A stretch of 64,000 nt of DNA from Amycolatopsis sp. MtRt-6 (GTDB lineage Bacteria > Actinomycetota > Actinomycetes > Mycobacteriales > Pseudonocardiaceae): positions 372,001 through 436,000 of the forward strand of contig NZ_JADWPD010000002.1 of assembly GCF_017308975.1 (NCBI RefSeq). The letters run 5' to 3'. Both the position numbers and the translations under genes were made by a program. The notes below the pieces were generated by a model that did not search any database, was not told where the DNA came from, and saw only the letters and a list, made by a program, of their open reading frames with translations. This document shows positions 25,617-32,923 of this stretch, piece by piece. Within the stretch, counting starts at the first letter, position 1. Each line of letters begins with the position of its first letter.

Positions 25617-26079
25617 GCCGGTAACTCACTTTCGCGATCGCGGGCGAAGCCGGCGCGAGGGGATGGCCGCGCCGGACGAGCCGGCCCACGGGGCCGGCAC
25701 CGGTGATCCGGTGGGTCGAGGGTGGTCCGCCGCCGGGATCGGCGGTACCGACTTTCGTCGCACGGGACAAAAGATAGGTACCGGGCATTTCGCCCACCGG
25801 TGTTTTTCGCGCACTGCAACTCCGCCGGTCACGGTGCGCCACTGAGGCGTACGAGTGGTTCCGGCGCCGCCGGGCCGCCCACGGCGTACCGTTCGAACCA
25901 CGGGCACGGCGTGCTCTCCTCCCCCTCGGAGCACGCCGTGTCCGCCAGCGGAGATGTTGCCCCGCACTGGTTCTTGAGCTGGTGTGAACGAGAATCCGCT
26001 GTTCGCACGAGGGTGTTCGCCGCTTCGCGTGTCTATGCTGGACGGCGGCAGGACTTTCGGTTCCGGGAAGACGCGCGAC
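25617..26079. other. intergenic region with orphan hairpin
   Basis: This 463-bp stretch separates the divergent protease and the small gene at 26080. It holds an A/T-richer segment near 25766-25815 that may carry the protease promoter, and a TATGCT -10-like hexamer near 26034 for the small gene. A perfect 12-bp stem (CACGGCGTGCTC 25905-25916, GAGCACGCCGTG 25929-25940, 12-nt loop) looks like a terminator but follows no annotated gene. This raises the possibility of a short untranslated RNA upstream of it. No ORF here has convincing coding character. Confidence 0.5.
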
Positions 26080-26316
26080 ATGAACGACCAGCGGCAGGTA
26101 CTCGTCCGGGCGGAATCCCGCCGCGTCGTCGTTTCCGGCGCCGACGGCAGCCATGAGACGCTCACCTACCCGGGTGTCACGCTCACCCGGGTCATCGCTG
26201 GCATCCCCGACAGCGGAACCTGGCTGCCGATGGGCGAGCGCCCCAGCGAAGTCGACGACGAAGCCCTCATCGAGGCGTTGCGCGCGGCGTTCCGGTGGCG
26301 CATCGGGCTTCCGTAG
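26080..26316 (+). CDS. small protein of unknown function
   Basis: A 78-residue acidic/basic mixed protein with no signal peptide or membrane segment. It has a beta-rich start (RQVLVRAESRRVVVSGADGS), a central GVTLTRVIAGIPDSGTWLPMG and a C-terminal helix EALIEALRAAFRWR. No family was recognised. Coding is supported by GC-rich third positions, a GGGAAG Shine-Dalgarno and a TATGCT promoter-like hexamer about 45 bp before the ATG. The glycosyltransferase starts about 100 bp downstream in the same direction. A longer frame from 25984 lacks an initiation signal. Confidence 0.6.
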   Translation: MNDQRQVLVRAESRRVVVSGADGSHETLTYPGVTLTRVIAGIPDSGTWLPMGERPSEVDDEALIEALRAAFRWRIGLP

Positions 26317-26418
26317 CGTTCCCGTCGCCGGCGAACCGCCGGAGCGGGCAGCGAAATCCGCCCCCTCGGCCGGCTCACCCCTCGCTACGCTGAGCCGCAG
26401 TCGATCAAGGGGGGCGCT

Positions 26419-27555
26419 GTGCGACTGCTGCTGACCGGGCTGCCGATCCCCTCCCACCTGCTGCCCGTCCTCGTCCCGCTGGCGCGCGCCGCACGCGAAG
26501 CGGGCCACGAAACCGCCATCGCCACCGGGACGGCGATGGCCGGGGAGCTCGAACGGCTCGGTGTGCCCGTCGTGGTCCTGCCGGACGTGCTCGCGCCCGG
26601 GGAACTCGGGCGGCGGCCGGAGCTCGTCGATCCGTCGCTGGTCCGGCGGCTGCGGAACTGGCGGCCGGAGGTCTCCGGGCCGCTGGACCTGCCGCTCTTC
26701 CACGCCACCATGACCGCGGAGTTCGCCGCGAACGTCGTCGGCGCCGGGTGGCGCCCGGACGTGATCGTGCGGGAGACCAACGCCTTCGGCGGGCTCGTGG
26801 CCGCCGAAGTGCTCGGTGTCCCGTCCGCCGTGGTCGACATCGCGCCGTCGGTGCCGCCGCTCGTACCCGGGCTCGCCGGCCGGCTCGACGTCCTCCGGCA
26901 GGGTTTCGGGCCGGCGCCGTCCGGTGCCGTGGCCGACCGGCTGACCGCCGGCCTGCTGCCCGAACCGTGGTATCCGGCCGGCCTCCGCACGCCGGGGCAC
27001 CGGTACTACCGCGTGCCGGAAGCGCCCGTGCCGCCGCCCGCGGCCGGGCCGGTCGTGCTCGCCGCGTTCGGCTCGAACGTGCGGTCCCTGCTCGCCGCGG
27101 ACTCGCGGCTGACCGCGATCACCGTGGCAGCGCTGGGTTTGCTGGGCAAACCGGCCGTCATGGCGCTCGGGAGCGACGACGCGGTGGCGTCGTGGACCGG
27201 TCCGCGTCCGGGCAACGTCGAGCTGGCGGGCTTCGTGCCCCAACGCGCGTTGCTCGCCGCGAGCGACGTGTTCGTGACGCACGCGGGGTTCGGCAGTGTG
27301 CGGGAATCGTTGTCGGCCGGGGTGCCGATGGTGGCGGTGCCGCTGTTCGCCGACCAGCCGGCCAACGCCGCGCGCGTGCACGAACTGGGCGCCGGGGTGC
27401 GGCTCGACGCCGCGGGACTGACGGCGGAAGGGCTGGCCGCCGCGGTGGAACGGGTCCTCGGCGAGCCGGCCTACCGCTCGGCCGCGCGCGAGTTCCGCGA
27501 CGGCGTCACCGCGCTGCCGCCGATCACCGATTTCGTCCGGCACCTCGAAGCCTGA
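26419..27555 (+). CDS. GT1-family glycosyltransferase (MGT/UGT-like)
   Basis: A 378-residue GT-B enzyme. The N-terminal acceptor domain opens LLTGLPIPSHLLPVLVPLARA, where the His of PSHLLP corresponds to the conserved catalytic histidine. The C-terminal nucleotide-sugar domain has AGFVPQRALLAASDVFVTHAGFGSV near residue 270, then ESLSAGVPMVAVPLFADQPANA, the donor-binding block of macrolide and glycopeptide-type transferases. It transfers a sugar from an NDP donor to a small acceptor. The GTG at 26419 has an AAGGGGG ribosome-binding site. The Cys-containing 40-residue peptide lies 84 bp downstream in the same direction, and no sugar-biosynthesis genes are near. Confidence 0.9.
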   Translation: MRLLLTGLPIPSHLLPVLVPLARAAREAGHETAIATGTAMAGELERLGVPVVVLPDVLAPGELGRRPELVDPSLVRRLRNWRPEVSGPLDLPLFHATMTAEFAANVVGAGWRPDVIVRETNAFGGLVAAEVLGVPSAVVDIAPSVPPLVPGLAGRLDVLRQGFGPAPSGAVADRLTAGLLPEPWYPAGLRTPGHRYYRVPEAPVPPPAAGPVVLAAFGSNVRSLLAADSRLTAITVAALGLLGKPAVMALGSDDAVASWTGPRPGNVELAGFVPQRALLAASDVFVTHAGFGSVRESLSAGVPMVAVPLFADQPANAARVHELGAGVRLDAAGLTAEGLAAAVERVLGEPAYRSAAREFRDGVTALPPITDFVRHLEA

Positions 27556-27639
27556 GCGGCGGTGTGGCGCGCGTCACGGAATGCCCGGCGATCTTCGGCG
27601 CTACACACAGGAGAAACCGTTCGTCCACAAGGGAGGGCC

Positions 27640-27762
27640 ATGTCCGCCGCCATCACCGGAGAAGAGTCCGTCGCCGTGCCCGAGCTGGAGGACTTCGACT
27701 TCCCGCTCACCGACGGCGCCGCCTGCCGCATCGACGACCCGGACTGCGAAGCCTGCCAGTGA
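27640..27762 (+). CDS. 40-residue peptide, candidate RiPP precursor
   Basis: The ATG at 27640 is preceded by a near-ideal GGGAGGGCC ribosome-binding site and the frame ends just before a 15-bp hairpin. The peptide has an acidic leader-like N-terminus (MSAAITGEESVAVPELEDFD), then FPLTDGAACR and a Cys-rich end, with cysteines at positions 29, 36 and 39 (IDDPDCEACQ). The FDFPL block resembles the FxLD motif of FxLD-type lanthipeptide leaders, but no lanthionine synthetase, radical SAM or methyltransferase gene is adjacent. The only enzyme just upstream in the same direction is the GT1 transferase. A small metal-binding or regulatory peptide is an alternative. Coding is likely; function is speculative. 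Confidence 0.6.
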   Translation: MSAAITGEESVAVPELEDFDFPLTDGAACRIDDPDCEACQ

Positions 27763-27765
27763 GAT

Positions 27766-27805
27766 CAGGCTCCGGCCACGGCGCAACCCGCGTGGCCGGA
27801 GCCTG
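27766..27805. terminator. bidirectional hairpin terminator
   Basis: CAGGCTCCGGCCACG and CGTGGCCGGAGCCTG form a perfect 15-bp stem with a 10-nt loop. It starts 4 bp after the small-peptide stop and ends 6 bp before the stop of the convergent membrane-protein gene. Confidence 0.85.
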
Positions 27806-27810
27806 AAGAC

Positions 27811-27987
27811 CTAGACGCGCATGGCGAGCCACAACGCCATCCACGCGAGGCACGCCAGCGCCCCGCCGACGCCGAAGGCGAGCAGGACGCGCCGCAGCCC
27901 CGCGATGACCCCGGGCCGGCCCGACATTTCGGTGATTCCCGCTTCAGTCATGGCCACCAGGTGCCCGCCTCGCGAGCCGCCAAACAT
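27811..27987 (-). CDS. small single-span membrane protein
   Basis: A 58-residue protein whose ATG at 27987 overlaps the TGA of the PhyH-family gene (TGATG), so it is translationally coupled to it. The N-terminal half is polar (GGSRGGHLVAMTEAGITEMSG) and the C-terminal half is one membrane span (LLAFGVGGALACLAWMALWL) followed by a short AMRV end. An internal ATG at 27951 is an alternative start with a weaker ribosome-binding site. No family was recognised. It is the last gene of the PhyH unit controlled by the divergent LacI-type repressor. Confidence 0.6.
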   Translation of the reverse strand: MFGGSRGGHLVAMTEAGITEMSGRPGVIAGLRRVLLAFGVGGALACLAWMALWLAMRV

Positions 27988-28817
27988 CAAGCCCCCATCA
28001 CGAGTCCCTCGATCGTGTGCTTCTGGGTGATCGGCCGCAGGACGTCGACCACCGGGCAGACCAGGTGCGCGCGCACGGATTCCGGGAGCGACGCGTGGAA
28101 CTCCCGGGTCACCGCGGTGTCGTGCCGCTCGTCGTTGCCCGCGCCCGGCGCGTCGAGGCCCAGGACCAGCACCGGACGCGCCTTGGCCGAGTGGTTCGCG
28201 GTGCCGCGGTGGACCGTCAACGCCGACCGGATCGAGATGTCGCCCCGCCGCGGGAACTTGCGCGTCGCGAGCTCGCGGTAGCGCGGGTAGGCCGGCTTCG
28301 GCGGGAACATGCCGTGCTCGAACGCGCTGCCGTCGTCCCAGTGCGTGCCGGGCGCGATCTCGAACGGCCCCATGTCCGGCTCGGTGTCGACGGCCGTGAC
28401 GTTGACGGCCAAGGACGTCAGCCTGCGCTCGCGCGCGGTCTCGGCGGGCATCGGGAAGTCCCGGTGCCACGGCTGGTCCACCGCGCCGGCGAGCGGGACG
28501 TCGAAGCCGACCTCGACGATCCGGTAGCCCGGCCCCAGCACCGCCTCGGCGACGGCGGTGATCCACGGGTGGCCGGCCAGGTCGGCGAACCCGCGCAGCT
28601 GCTCGGGGTGGATCTCCACGTAGAAGCGGTTCGGGCCGCGGCCGACGGCACCGTCCGGCCGGGCGCGTGCCTCGGCGAACGCCGCGTCGATGTCTTCACC
28701 GAGCTGCCGGACCCAGTCGCGCGGGAACGCCCGGGGCAGGCCGATGATGCCGTCGGCGTACAGGCGCGCGGTCAGCGCCGCGAGTTCGGCCGGGGGCAGC
28801 GGGGCGGGCACGGTCAT
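27987..28817 (-). CDS. phytanoyl-CoA dioxygenase (PhyH) family protein
   Basis: A 276-residue Fe(II)/2-oxoglutarate-type oxygenase. The metal-binding facial triad is visible as His and Asp in QPWHRDFP near residue 125, with a distal His in TVHRGTANHS near residue 206. An Arg a few residues later (SAKARPVLVLG) could bind 2-oxoglutarate. Members hydroxylate small molecules, including natural products; the substrate here is unknown. The ATG at 28817 has an AGGAGGCC ribosome-binding site. It is transcribed divergently from a LacI-family regulator across a perfect 26-bp palindrome, and it is coupled to the small membrane protein downstream. Confidence 0.87.
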   Translation of the reverse strand: MTVPAPLPPAELAALTARLYADGIIGLPRAFPRDWVRQLGEDIDAAFAEARARPDGAVGRGPNRFYVEIHPEQLRGFADLAGHPWITAVAEAVLGPGYRIVEVGFDVPLAGAVDQPWHRDFPMPAETARERRLTSLAVNVTAVDTEPDMGPFEIAPGTHWDDGSAFEHGMFPPKPAYPRYRELATRKFPRRGDISIRSALTVHRGTANHSAKARPVLVLGLDAPGAGNDERHDTAVTREFHASLPESVRAHLVCPVVDVLRPITQKHTIEGLVMGA

Positions 28818-28856
28818 CCTGGCCTCCTGAGGGGCACGACGGCGTGGCAGCTCAGT

Positions 28857-28882
28857 TTGCAACGTGGCATGCCACGTTGCAA
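28857..28882. promoter_or_regulatory. perfect 26-bp LacI-type operator
   Basis: The left half TTGCAACGTGGCA is followed directly by its exact reverse complement, giving a gapless 26-bp palindrome. It sits between the divergent PhyH (start 28817) and LacI-family (start 28899) genes, 17 bp before the regulator start. Autoregulation and control of PhyH by this repressor are the simplest reading. Confidence 0.8.
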
Positions 28883-28898
28883 GAGGTACGCTGCGGCG

Positions 28899-29885
28899 GT
28901 GAACCCGAAACTGCGTGACGTGGCCGAGCACGCCGGCGTCTCGGTGCGCACGGTGTCCAACGTGGTCAACGGGTTCCGGTACGTGGCCCCGGCGACCCGG
29001 GAGCGCGTGCAGGCGAGCATCGACGCCCTCGGCTACCGGCCCAACCTGGCCGCCCGCACCCTGCGGCGCGGCCGGACCGGGCTGGTGGCCCTGGTGATCC
29101 CGGAGATCGACTCGCCGTACTTCGCCGAGCTCGCCGCGCGGACCGTCCGGATCGCCGGTGCCCGGGGCCTGACCGTGCTCATCGACCAGACCGACGGCGA
29201 CGCCGAGCGCGAGAAGGAGCTGCTGCACGGCCGGCGCGGCCAGCTGGTCGACGGCGTCCTGTTCAGCCCGTGGGCGGTGGCCCCCGCGGAACTGGCCGCG
29301 CGCACCGACCCGGTGCCGCTGGTGCTGCTCGGCGAGCACGACGGCACCGCCGGCGTCGACCACGTCGCCATCGACAACGTCGCCGCCGCCCGCGAGGCCA
29401 CCGCGCACCTGCTGGCCTCGGGCCGCCGCCGCGTCGCGGCGCTCGGTATCCAGCCGCGCTCGCTGAACGCGACCGCGCGGCAGCGTCTCGCCGGCTACCG
29501 CCAGGCGCTGGCCGAGGCGGGCCTGCCGGCCGAACCGGAGCTGGAGGTCCCGGTGCGGCGCCTGCACCGGGCCGACGGCCACCGGGCGATGCTGCGGCTG
29601 CTGGACCTGGCGCAGCCGCCGGACGCCGTCTTCTGCTTCACCGACGAGCTGGCGCTGGGCGCGTTGCGGGCGGCCGCCGACCGGCGCGTCCCGGTGCCGG
29701 AAGCCCTGGCCCTGGTGGGATTCGACGACATCGAAGACGGCCGCTACAGCGTGCCGGCCCTGACGACGGTGTCGCCGGACAAGGACCGCATCGCCGAACT
29801 CGCCCTCGACCGCCTCACCGCCGCCCCGGGTCCCCCGAGGTCGATCGTCGCCCCGCACCACCTGGAAGTGCGCGAGACGAGCTGA
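28899..29885 (+). CDS. LacI-family transcriptional regulator
   Basis: A 328-residue repressor. The N-terminal helix-turn-helix and hinge read LRDVAEHAGVSVRTVSNVVNG, then ALGYRPNLAARTLRRGRTG. The periplasmic-binding-protein-like effector domain follows (LVALVIPEIDSPYFAELA, then DGVLFSPWA, and the C-terminal GFDDIEDGRYSVPALTTV block that is near-universal in the family). It starts at a GTG at 28899. The perfect palindrome 17-42 bp upstream is its likely binding site and implies repression of itself and the divergent PhyH operon until a ligand, normally a sugar or related polyol, binds. Confidence 0.92.
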   Translation: MNPKLRDVAEHAGVSVRTVSNVVNGFRYVAPATRERVQASIDALGYRPNLAARTLRRGRTGLVALVIPEIDSPYFAELAARTVRIAGARGLTVLIDQTDGDAEREKELLHGRRGQLVDGVLFSPWAVAPAELAARTDPVPLVLLGEHDGTAGVDHVAIDNVAAAREATAHLLASGRRRVAALGIQPRSLNATARQRLAGYRQALAEAGLPAEPELEVPVRRLHRADGHRAMLRLLDLAQPPDAVFCFTDELALGALRAAADRRVPVPEALALVGFDDIEDGRYSVPALTTVSPDKDRIAELALDRLTAAPGPPRSIVAPHHLEVRETS

Positions 29886-29919
29886 GCGTGTGGGGTGGCG
29901 CCGTCCGGGTAACCGCGCG

Positions 29920-30060
29920 CGAAGGGGCATCACGCGTGATTGGGGAGGCATCACCCGTGATCAGCCGGGCATCACGCGTGATTGGAGGGGCATCAGCGCG
30001 ATGCCCCTCCAATCACGCGTGTCGCCCCTCCGATCACGCGAGATGCCCCTTCGATCACGG
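29920..30060. repeat. cluster of palindromic GGCATCACGCGTGATT repeats
   Basis: About six units of roughly 20-25 bp, built around ATCACGCGTGAT and GGGGCATC, occur in both orientations in the gap between the LacI-family and diguanylate cyclase genes. The third and fourth units form a perfect 22-bp stem (29973-29994 pairs with 30000-30021) around the loop AGCGC. The units vary slightly (CACCCGTGATCA, CACGCGAGATGCC). The cluster lacks unique spacers and so is not CRISPR. It resembles REP/BIME-like intergenic elements and may also end both flanking transcripts. Confidence 0.8.
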
Positions 30061-30102
30061 TCGCGGCGACGTCGCTGGGCGTGGCGCCTGCCGGAAGCGT
30101 GG

Positions 30103-31353
30103 TCACGGCCGCAGCCCGGCCACCGCCACCCGGTCCCGGCCCGCCTTCTTGCCCGCATACAACGCGTCGTCGGCCGCGCGGATCATCTCGTCCAGACCGG
30201 CGCCCGGCTCCATCGGGTGCAGGGCCGCGCCGATCGTCGCCGACAGTGTCACCGGTTCGCCCGTCGGTGCCGTGATGCGCAACGCGCGGATGCGGACGCG
30301 GATCCGCTCGGCGATCGCGCGGACCTCGGCTTCGTCGACGTCGGGCAGCAGGACGGCGAACTCCTCGCCGCCGTACCGGCCGACCGTGTCCCCGCGGCGG
30401 ACGGCCCGGGTGAGGACCGAGGCCACCTCGGCGAGGACGTCGTCGCCGACCGGGTGGCCGTGGGTGTCGTTGATGCGCTTGAACCAGTCGAGGTCGATCA
30501 TCAGCACCCCGATCCGGCCGCGGGTGCGCTCGAGCACGTGCTCGGCCTGCTCGTGCCAGGCGATCGCGTTGAGCAGCCCGGTGCGCTGGTCGGTGCGGGC
30601 GGCGAGCTTGAGCTGGTCGAGCTGGACGCACTGGTGCAGCGCGAACGTCGGGATGATCATCAGCAGCGCGGCGGGCGGCCACCACAGGAGCGCGAGCGCG
30701 ACGAACACGCCGAGCGCCAGCTGGCTGACCTCCAGCAGGTTGTCCGAGGCGCTGCCCAGCAGCCGCCGGGGGTGGTCGACGGTGACCGTCCAGGCGATGG
30801 CCGTGGCGACCAGCCCGGTGTTGACCGCCCACTGCACCGCGGCCGCGGCGACCACGGCGACCAGGTCGGCCCAGCCGGGCCGGGCACCGCCGGCGAGGTG
30901 CTCCTGGACGCCGGTGGACCGCAGCACGGCGGCCGCGGCGGCCGCGGCCAGCGCGAGCGTGGCGGCGGTGAAGACGGTGCGGTGCGCCGGCCGGACCGCG
31001 TCGAACCGGTTGACCAGTGCCCAGCGGTGGGCGTAGATCACCGCCACCAGCGCCAGTTCGAGCACCAGGGGCAGCACGATCACCCCGGCGAAGATCCACA
31101 CGCTGCACAGGTCGACGTACGGCGTGCCCGCGCGGTCGCGGCGCCGCCGCTCGATCAGGTGCGAAGCGTGCAGGTGCGGCAGGGCCGCCGCCGCGAGCCA
31201 GCCGGCCGTCACCCATTGCTCCGGCGTCGGTGCCACCCGGGCCGCGAGTGCCAGCAGGCCCACGGCCAGCAGGCTCACGCCCAGGACGAGAATCCGCACC
31301 CGCCTCGGCAACGACCACAGCTTCCACGGTGCCCAGACCACGTTTTCCCCCAT
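30103..31353 (-). CDS. membrane-bound diguanylate cyclase (GGDEF domain)
   Basis: A 416-residue protein with about seven hydrophobic segments in residues 15-245, then a GGDEF domain. The domain has the usual DQRTGLLNAIAWHEQAE start, MIDLDWFKRINDTHGHPVGD metal and substrate motifs near residues 285-305 and the active-site variant RYGGEEFAVLLPDVD near 327. GGEEF is an active form, so c-di-GMP synthesis from two GTP is expected. No RxxD inhibitory site was noticed just before it. The ATG at 31353 has a GGGGGAGG ribosome-binding site. A longer frame to 31542 would run through the tiny ORFs on the other strand. Confidence 0.9.
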   Translation of the reverse strand: MGENVVWAPWKLWSLPRRVRILVLGVSLLAVGLLALAARVAPTPEQWVTAGWLAAAALPHLHASHLIERRRRDRAGTPYVDLCSVWIFAGVIVLPLVLELALVAVIYAHRWALVNRFDAVRPAHRTVFTAATLALAAAAAAAVLRSTGVQEHLAGGARPGWADLVAVVAAAAVQWAVNTGLVATAIAWTVTVDHPRRLLGSASDNLLEVSQLALGVFVALALLWWPPAALLMIIPTFALHQCVQLDQLKLAARTDQRTGLLNAIAWHEQAEHVLERTRGRIGVLMIDLDWFKRINDTHGHPVGDDVLAEVASVLTRAVRRGDTVGRYGGEEFAVLLPDVDEAEVRAIAERIRVRIRALRITAPTGEPVTLSATIGAALHPMEPGAGLDEMIRAADDALYAGKKAGRDRVAVAGLRP

Positions 31354-31507
31354 CGCAGCGCCTCCCCCGCGCCGGTGATCCCCCGGTCGCCCAGGGTAGT
31401 CGCCTCCCGGCCGGATGTCAGGCGTTTCCCGCCGCCGCGACCCGACCGGGCGGCTGAGACCATTCCCGGGTATCCCGGACCGGACGAACCGCACGGAAAG
31501 GCGAGCG

Positions 31508-31528
31508 ATGCGCGACAAGGGCTGGTGA
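31508..31528 (+). CDS. tiny ORF encoding MRDKGW
   Basis: ATG at 31508 encodes the hexapeptide MRDKGW and then TGA. A GGAAAGG Shine-Dalgarno lies about 6 bp upstream, and no in-frame ATG or GTG was found in the roughly 60 bp upstream that were checked. It is the first of two nearly identical tiny ORFs 62 bp apart, on the strand opposite to both flanking genes. Coding status is inferred only from the repeated start, ribosome-binding site and peptide. Confidence 0.4.
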   Translation: MRDKGW

Positions 31529-31569
31529 ACTCGATGTCCCACTCCCCTGCCACCGGGAAGGAGCCCGCG

Positions 31570-31590
31570 ATGAGCGACAAAGGCTGGTGA
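31570..31590 (+). CDS. tiny ORF encoding MSDKGW
   Basis: ATG at 31570 encodes MSDKGW and TGA, with GGAAGGAG about 8 bp upstream. An in-frame ATG at 31534 would extend it to 18 residues (MSHSPATGKEPAMSDKGW). It differs from the first copy by Arg to Ser and a silent Lys codon. It ends 4 bp before the stop codon of the convergent MFS gene. Confidence 0.4.
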   Translation: MSDKGW

Positions 31591-31594
31591 ACCC

Positions 31595-32815
31595 TCAGGC
31601 CTCGGCCGGGAGCGCGGCCGAAACGGTGTCCGGGCGGCGACGTGCCCAGGCCGCGGCCGCGGCGAGCGCGACGAGCGCTCCCGCGGTCCCCGCCCAGGCG
31701 ATCGCCGCCGCCGGGCCGACCAGCTGGGCGAGCACGCCGCCGGCGACGATGCCGAGCCCCTGCCCGGCGATCATGCCGGTCCGCGCGAAGCCGAGGGTCC
31801 GCCCGCGCACCCGCGGCGGGGACAGCTGGACGAACGTCGCCCCCGCGGTGACCTGGTAGGCCGAGCACAGCCCGGACACGAACAGCAGCGCCAGTGCCGC
31901 GCCCAGGCTCGGGCCGCCCCAGAACGCCACGAGCGGCGCCGACGTCCCGACCGCCAGCACGCCGAGCGCGCGCACCCGCACCGGCCGGGCGACCCGCCGC
32001 AGCAGCAGCGCGCCGGCGACCGCGCCCGCCGGTTCCGCGGCGAGCAGCACCCCGATCCATTCGCCGCCCGCCCCGACCTGGTGGGCGAACGGGACCGCGA
32101 GCCCCTCGGGGACGACGGTGAACAGCGCCAGCCAGCCCAGCCACACCAAGGTGCCCAGCGTCCGGTCCCGGCGCACGGCCACCGCGCCCGCGGCGATCCG
32201 CCGCCACCACGTCGTCCCGCTTTCGCTTTCCGCCGTGGCCGGCGGCGGGTGGCTGCCGAGGCCGGCGCGGATCAGCAGGGCGGAGAAGGCGAACGTGGCG
32301 GCATCGATGGCGAGGGCGGCGTGCGCGCCGACGCCGGTGACCACGAACGCGGCCGCGGCGAACCCGAGCACCAGGCACAGCTGCGTGGTGACCTGCTGCA
32401 CCGCTTGTCCCGCCTCGTAACGGCCGCCCAGCAGCTCGGGCAGGACCGCGCCCTGCGCGGCCGAGAACGGCGCTTCGGCCAGCTGCACCAGCACGAGCAG
32501 CGCGGCCAGCAGCGGCAACGGCACGGCGGGCACGGCCATCACGGCGACCAGCGCCGCCCGGACCGCGTCGCAGGCCACCATCACCCGGCGGCGCGGGTAC
32601 CGGTCGGCCAGCCACGAAAGCAGCGCGCCGGACACGAGCGCGGGCAGCATCGACAGCGCGTAGGTCGCCGCGCTCAGGGCGGCGGAACCGGTGCGCTGGA
32701 AGACGAGTATCGACAAGGCGACCCGGGCCAGCTGGTCGCCGGCCACCGACAGCAGGCCCGCCAGCCAGAGCGCCCGGAACCCGCGCACCGCGCACGCGGA
32801 CCACGTCGCAGCCAT
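31595..32815 (-). CDS. MFS transporter (EntS-like efflux)
   Basis: A protein of about 406 residues with twelve hydrophobic segments. The ADRYPRRRVMVACD loop after segment 2 is the signature A motif of the major facilitator superfamily. The N-terminal sequence RALWLAGLLSVAGDQLARVALSILVFQRTGS and the later SPPRVRGRTLGFARTGMIAGQGLG match the EntS/DHA3 group of proton-driven exporters of siderophores, macrolides and other drugs. The substrate is unknown. The start is ATG 32815 or GTG 32821. The tiny ORFs on the other strand abut its 3' end. Confidence 0.87.
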   Translation of the reverse strand: MAATWSACAVRGFRALWLAGLLSVAGDQLARVALSILVFQRTGSAALSAATYALSMLPALVSGALLSWLADRYPRRRVMVACDAVRAALVAVMAVPAVPLPLLAALLVLVQLAEAPFSAAQGAVLPELLGGRYEAGQAVQQVTTQLCLVLGFAAAAFVVTGVGAHAALAIDAATFAFSALLIRAGLGSHPPPATAESESGTTWWRRIAAGAVAVRRDRTLGTLVWLGWLALFTVVPEGLAVPFAHQVGAGGEWIGVLLAAEPAGAVAGALLLRRVARPVRVRALGVLAVGTSAPLVAFWGGPSLGAALALLFVSGLCSAYQVTAGATFVQLSPPRVRGRTLGFARTGMIAGQGLGIVAGGVLAQLVGPAAAIAWAGTAGALVALAAAAAWARRRPDTVSAALPAEA

Positions 32816-32923
32816 CCCCACCCCCAGGCACTGTCACGCAGAGCGTTGCCCAAGACGCTCACGGTAGCGCGTGCGCCGGCCGTCCACCATCGCCGCCGGG
32901 CGGAGCGCGCCGGTTCGCGCTCG

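Noticed and set aside
24451..27543. 1030-codon open frame on the minus strand
   Set aside because: It overlaps the protease in another frame and the glycosyltransferase antisense. Both of those have clear catalytic motifs.
29920..30060. Possible CRISPR array
   Set aside because: The repeats occur in both orientations with almost no spacers, and no cas genes are present. They are clustered palindromes.
31508..31590. Tryptophan attenuator leader
   Set aside because: There is only one Trp codon per peptide, no downstream biosynthetic gene on that strand and no terminator/antiterminator pair.
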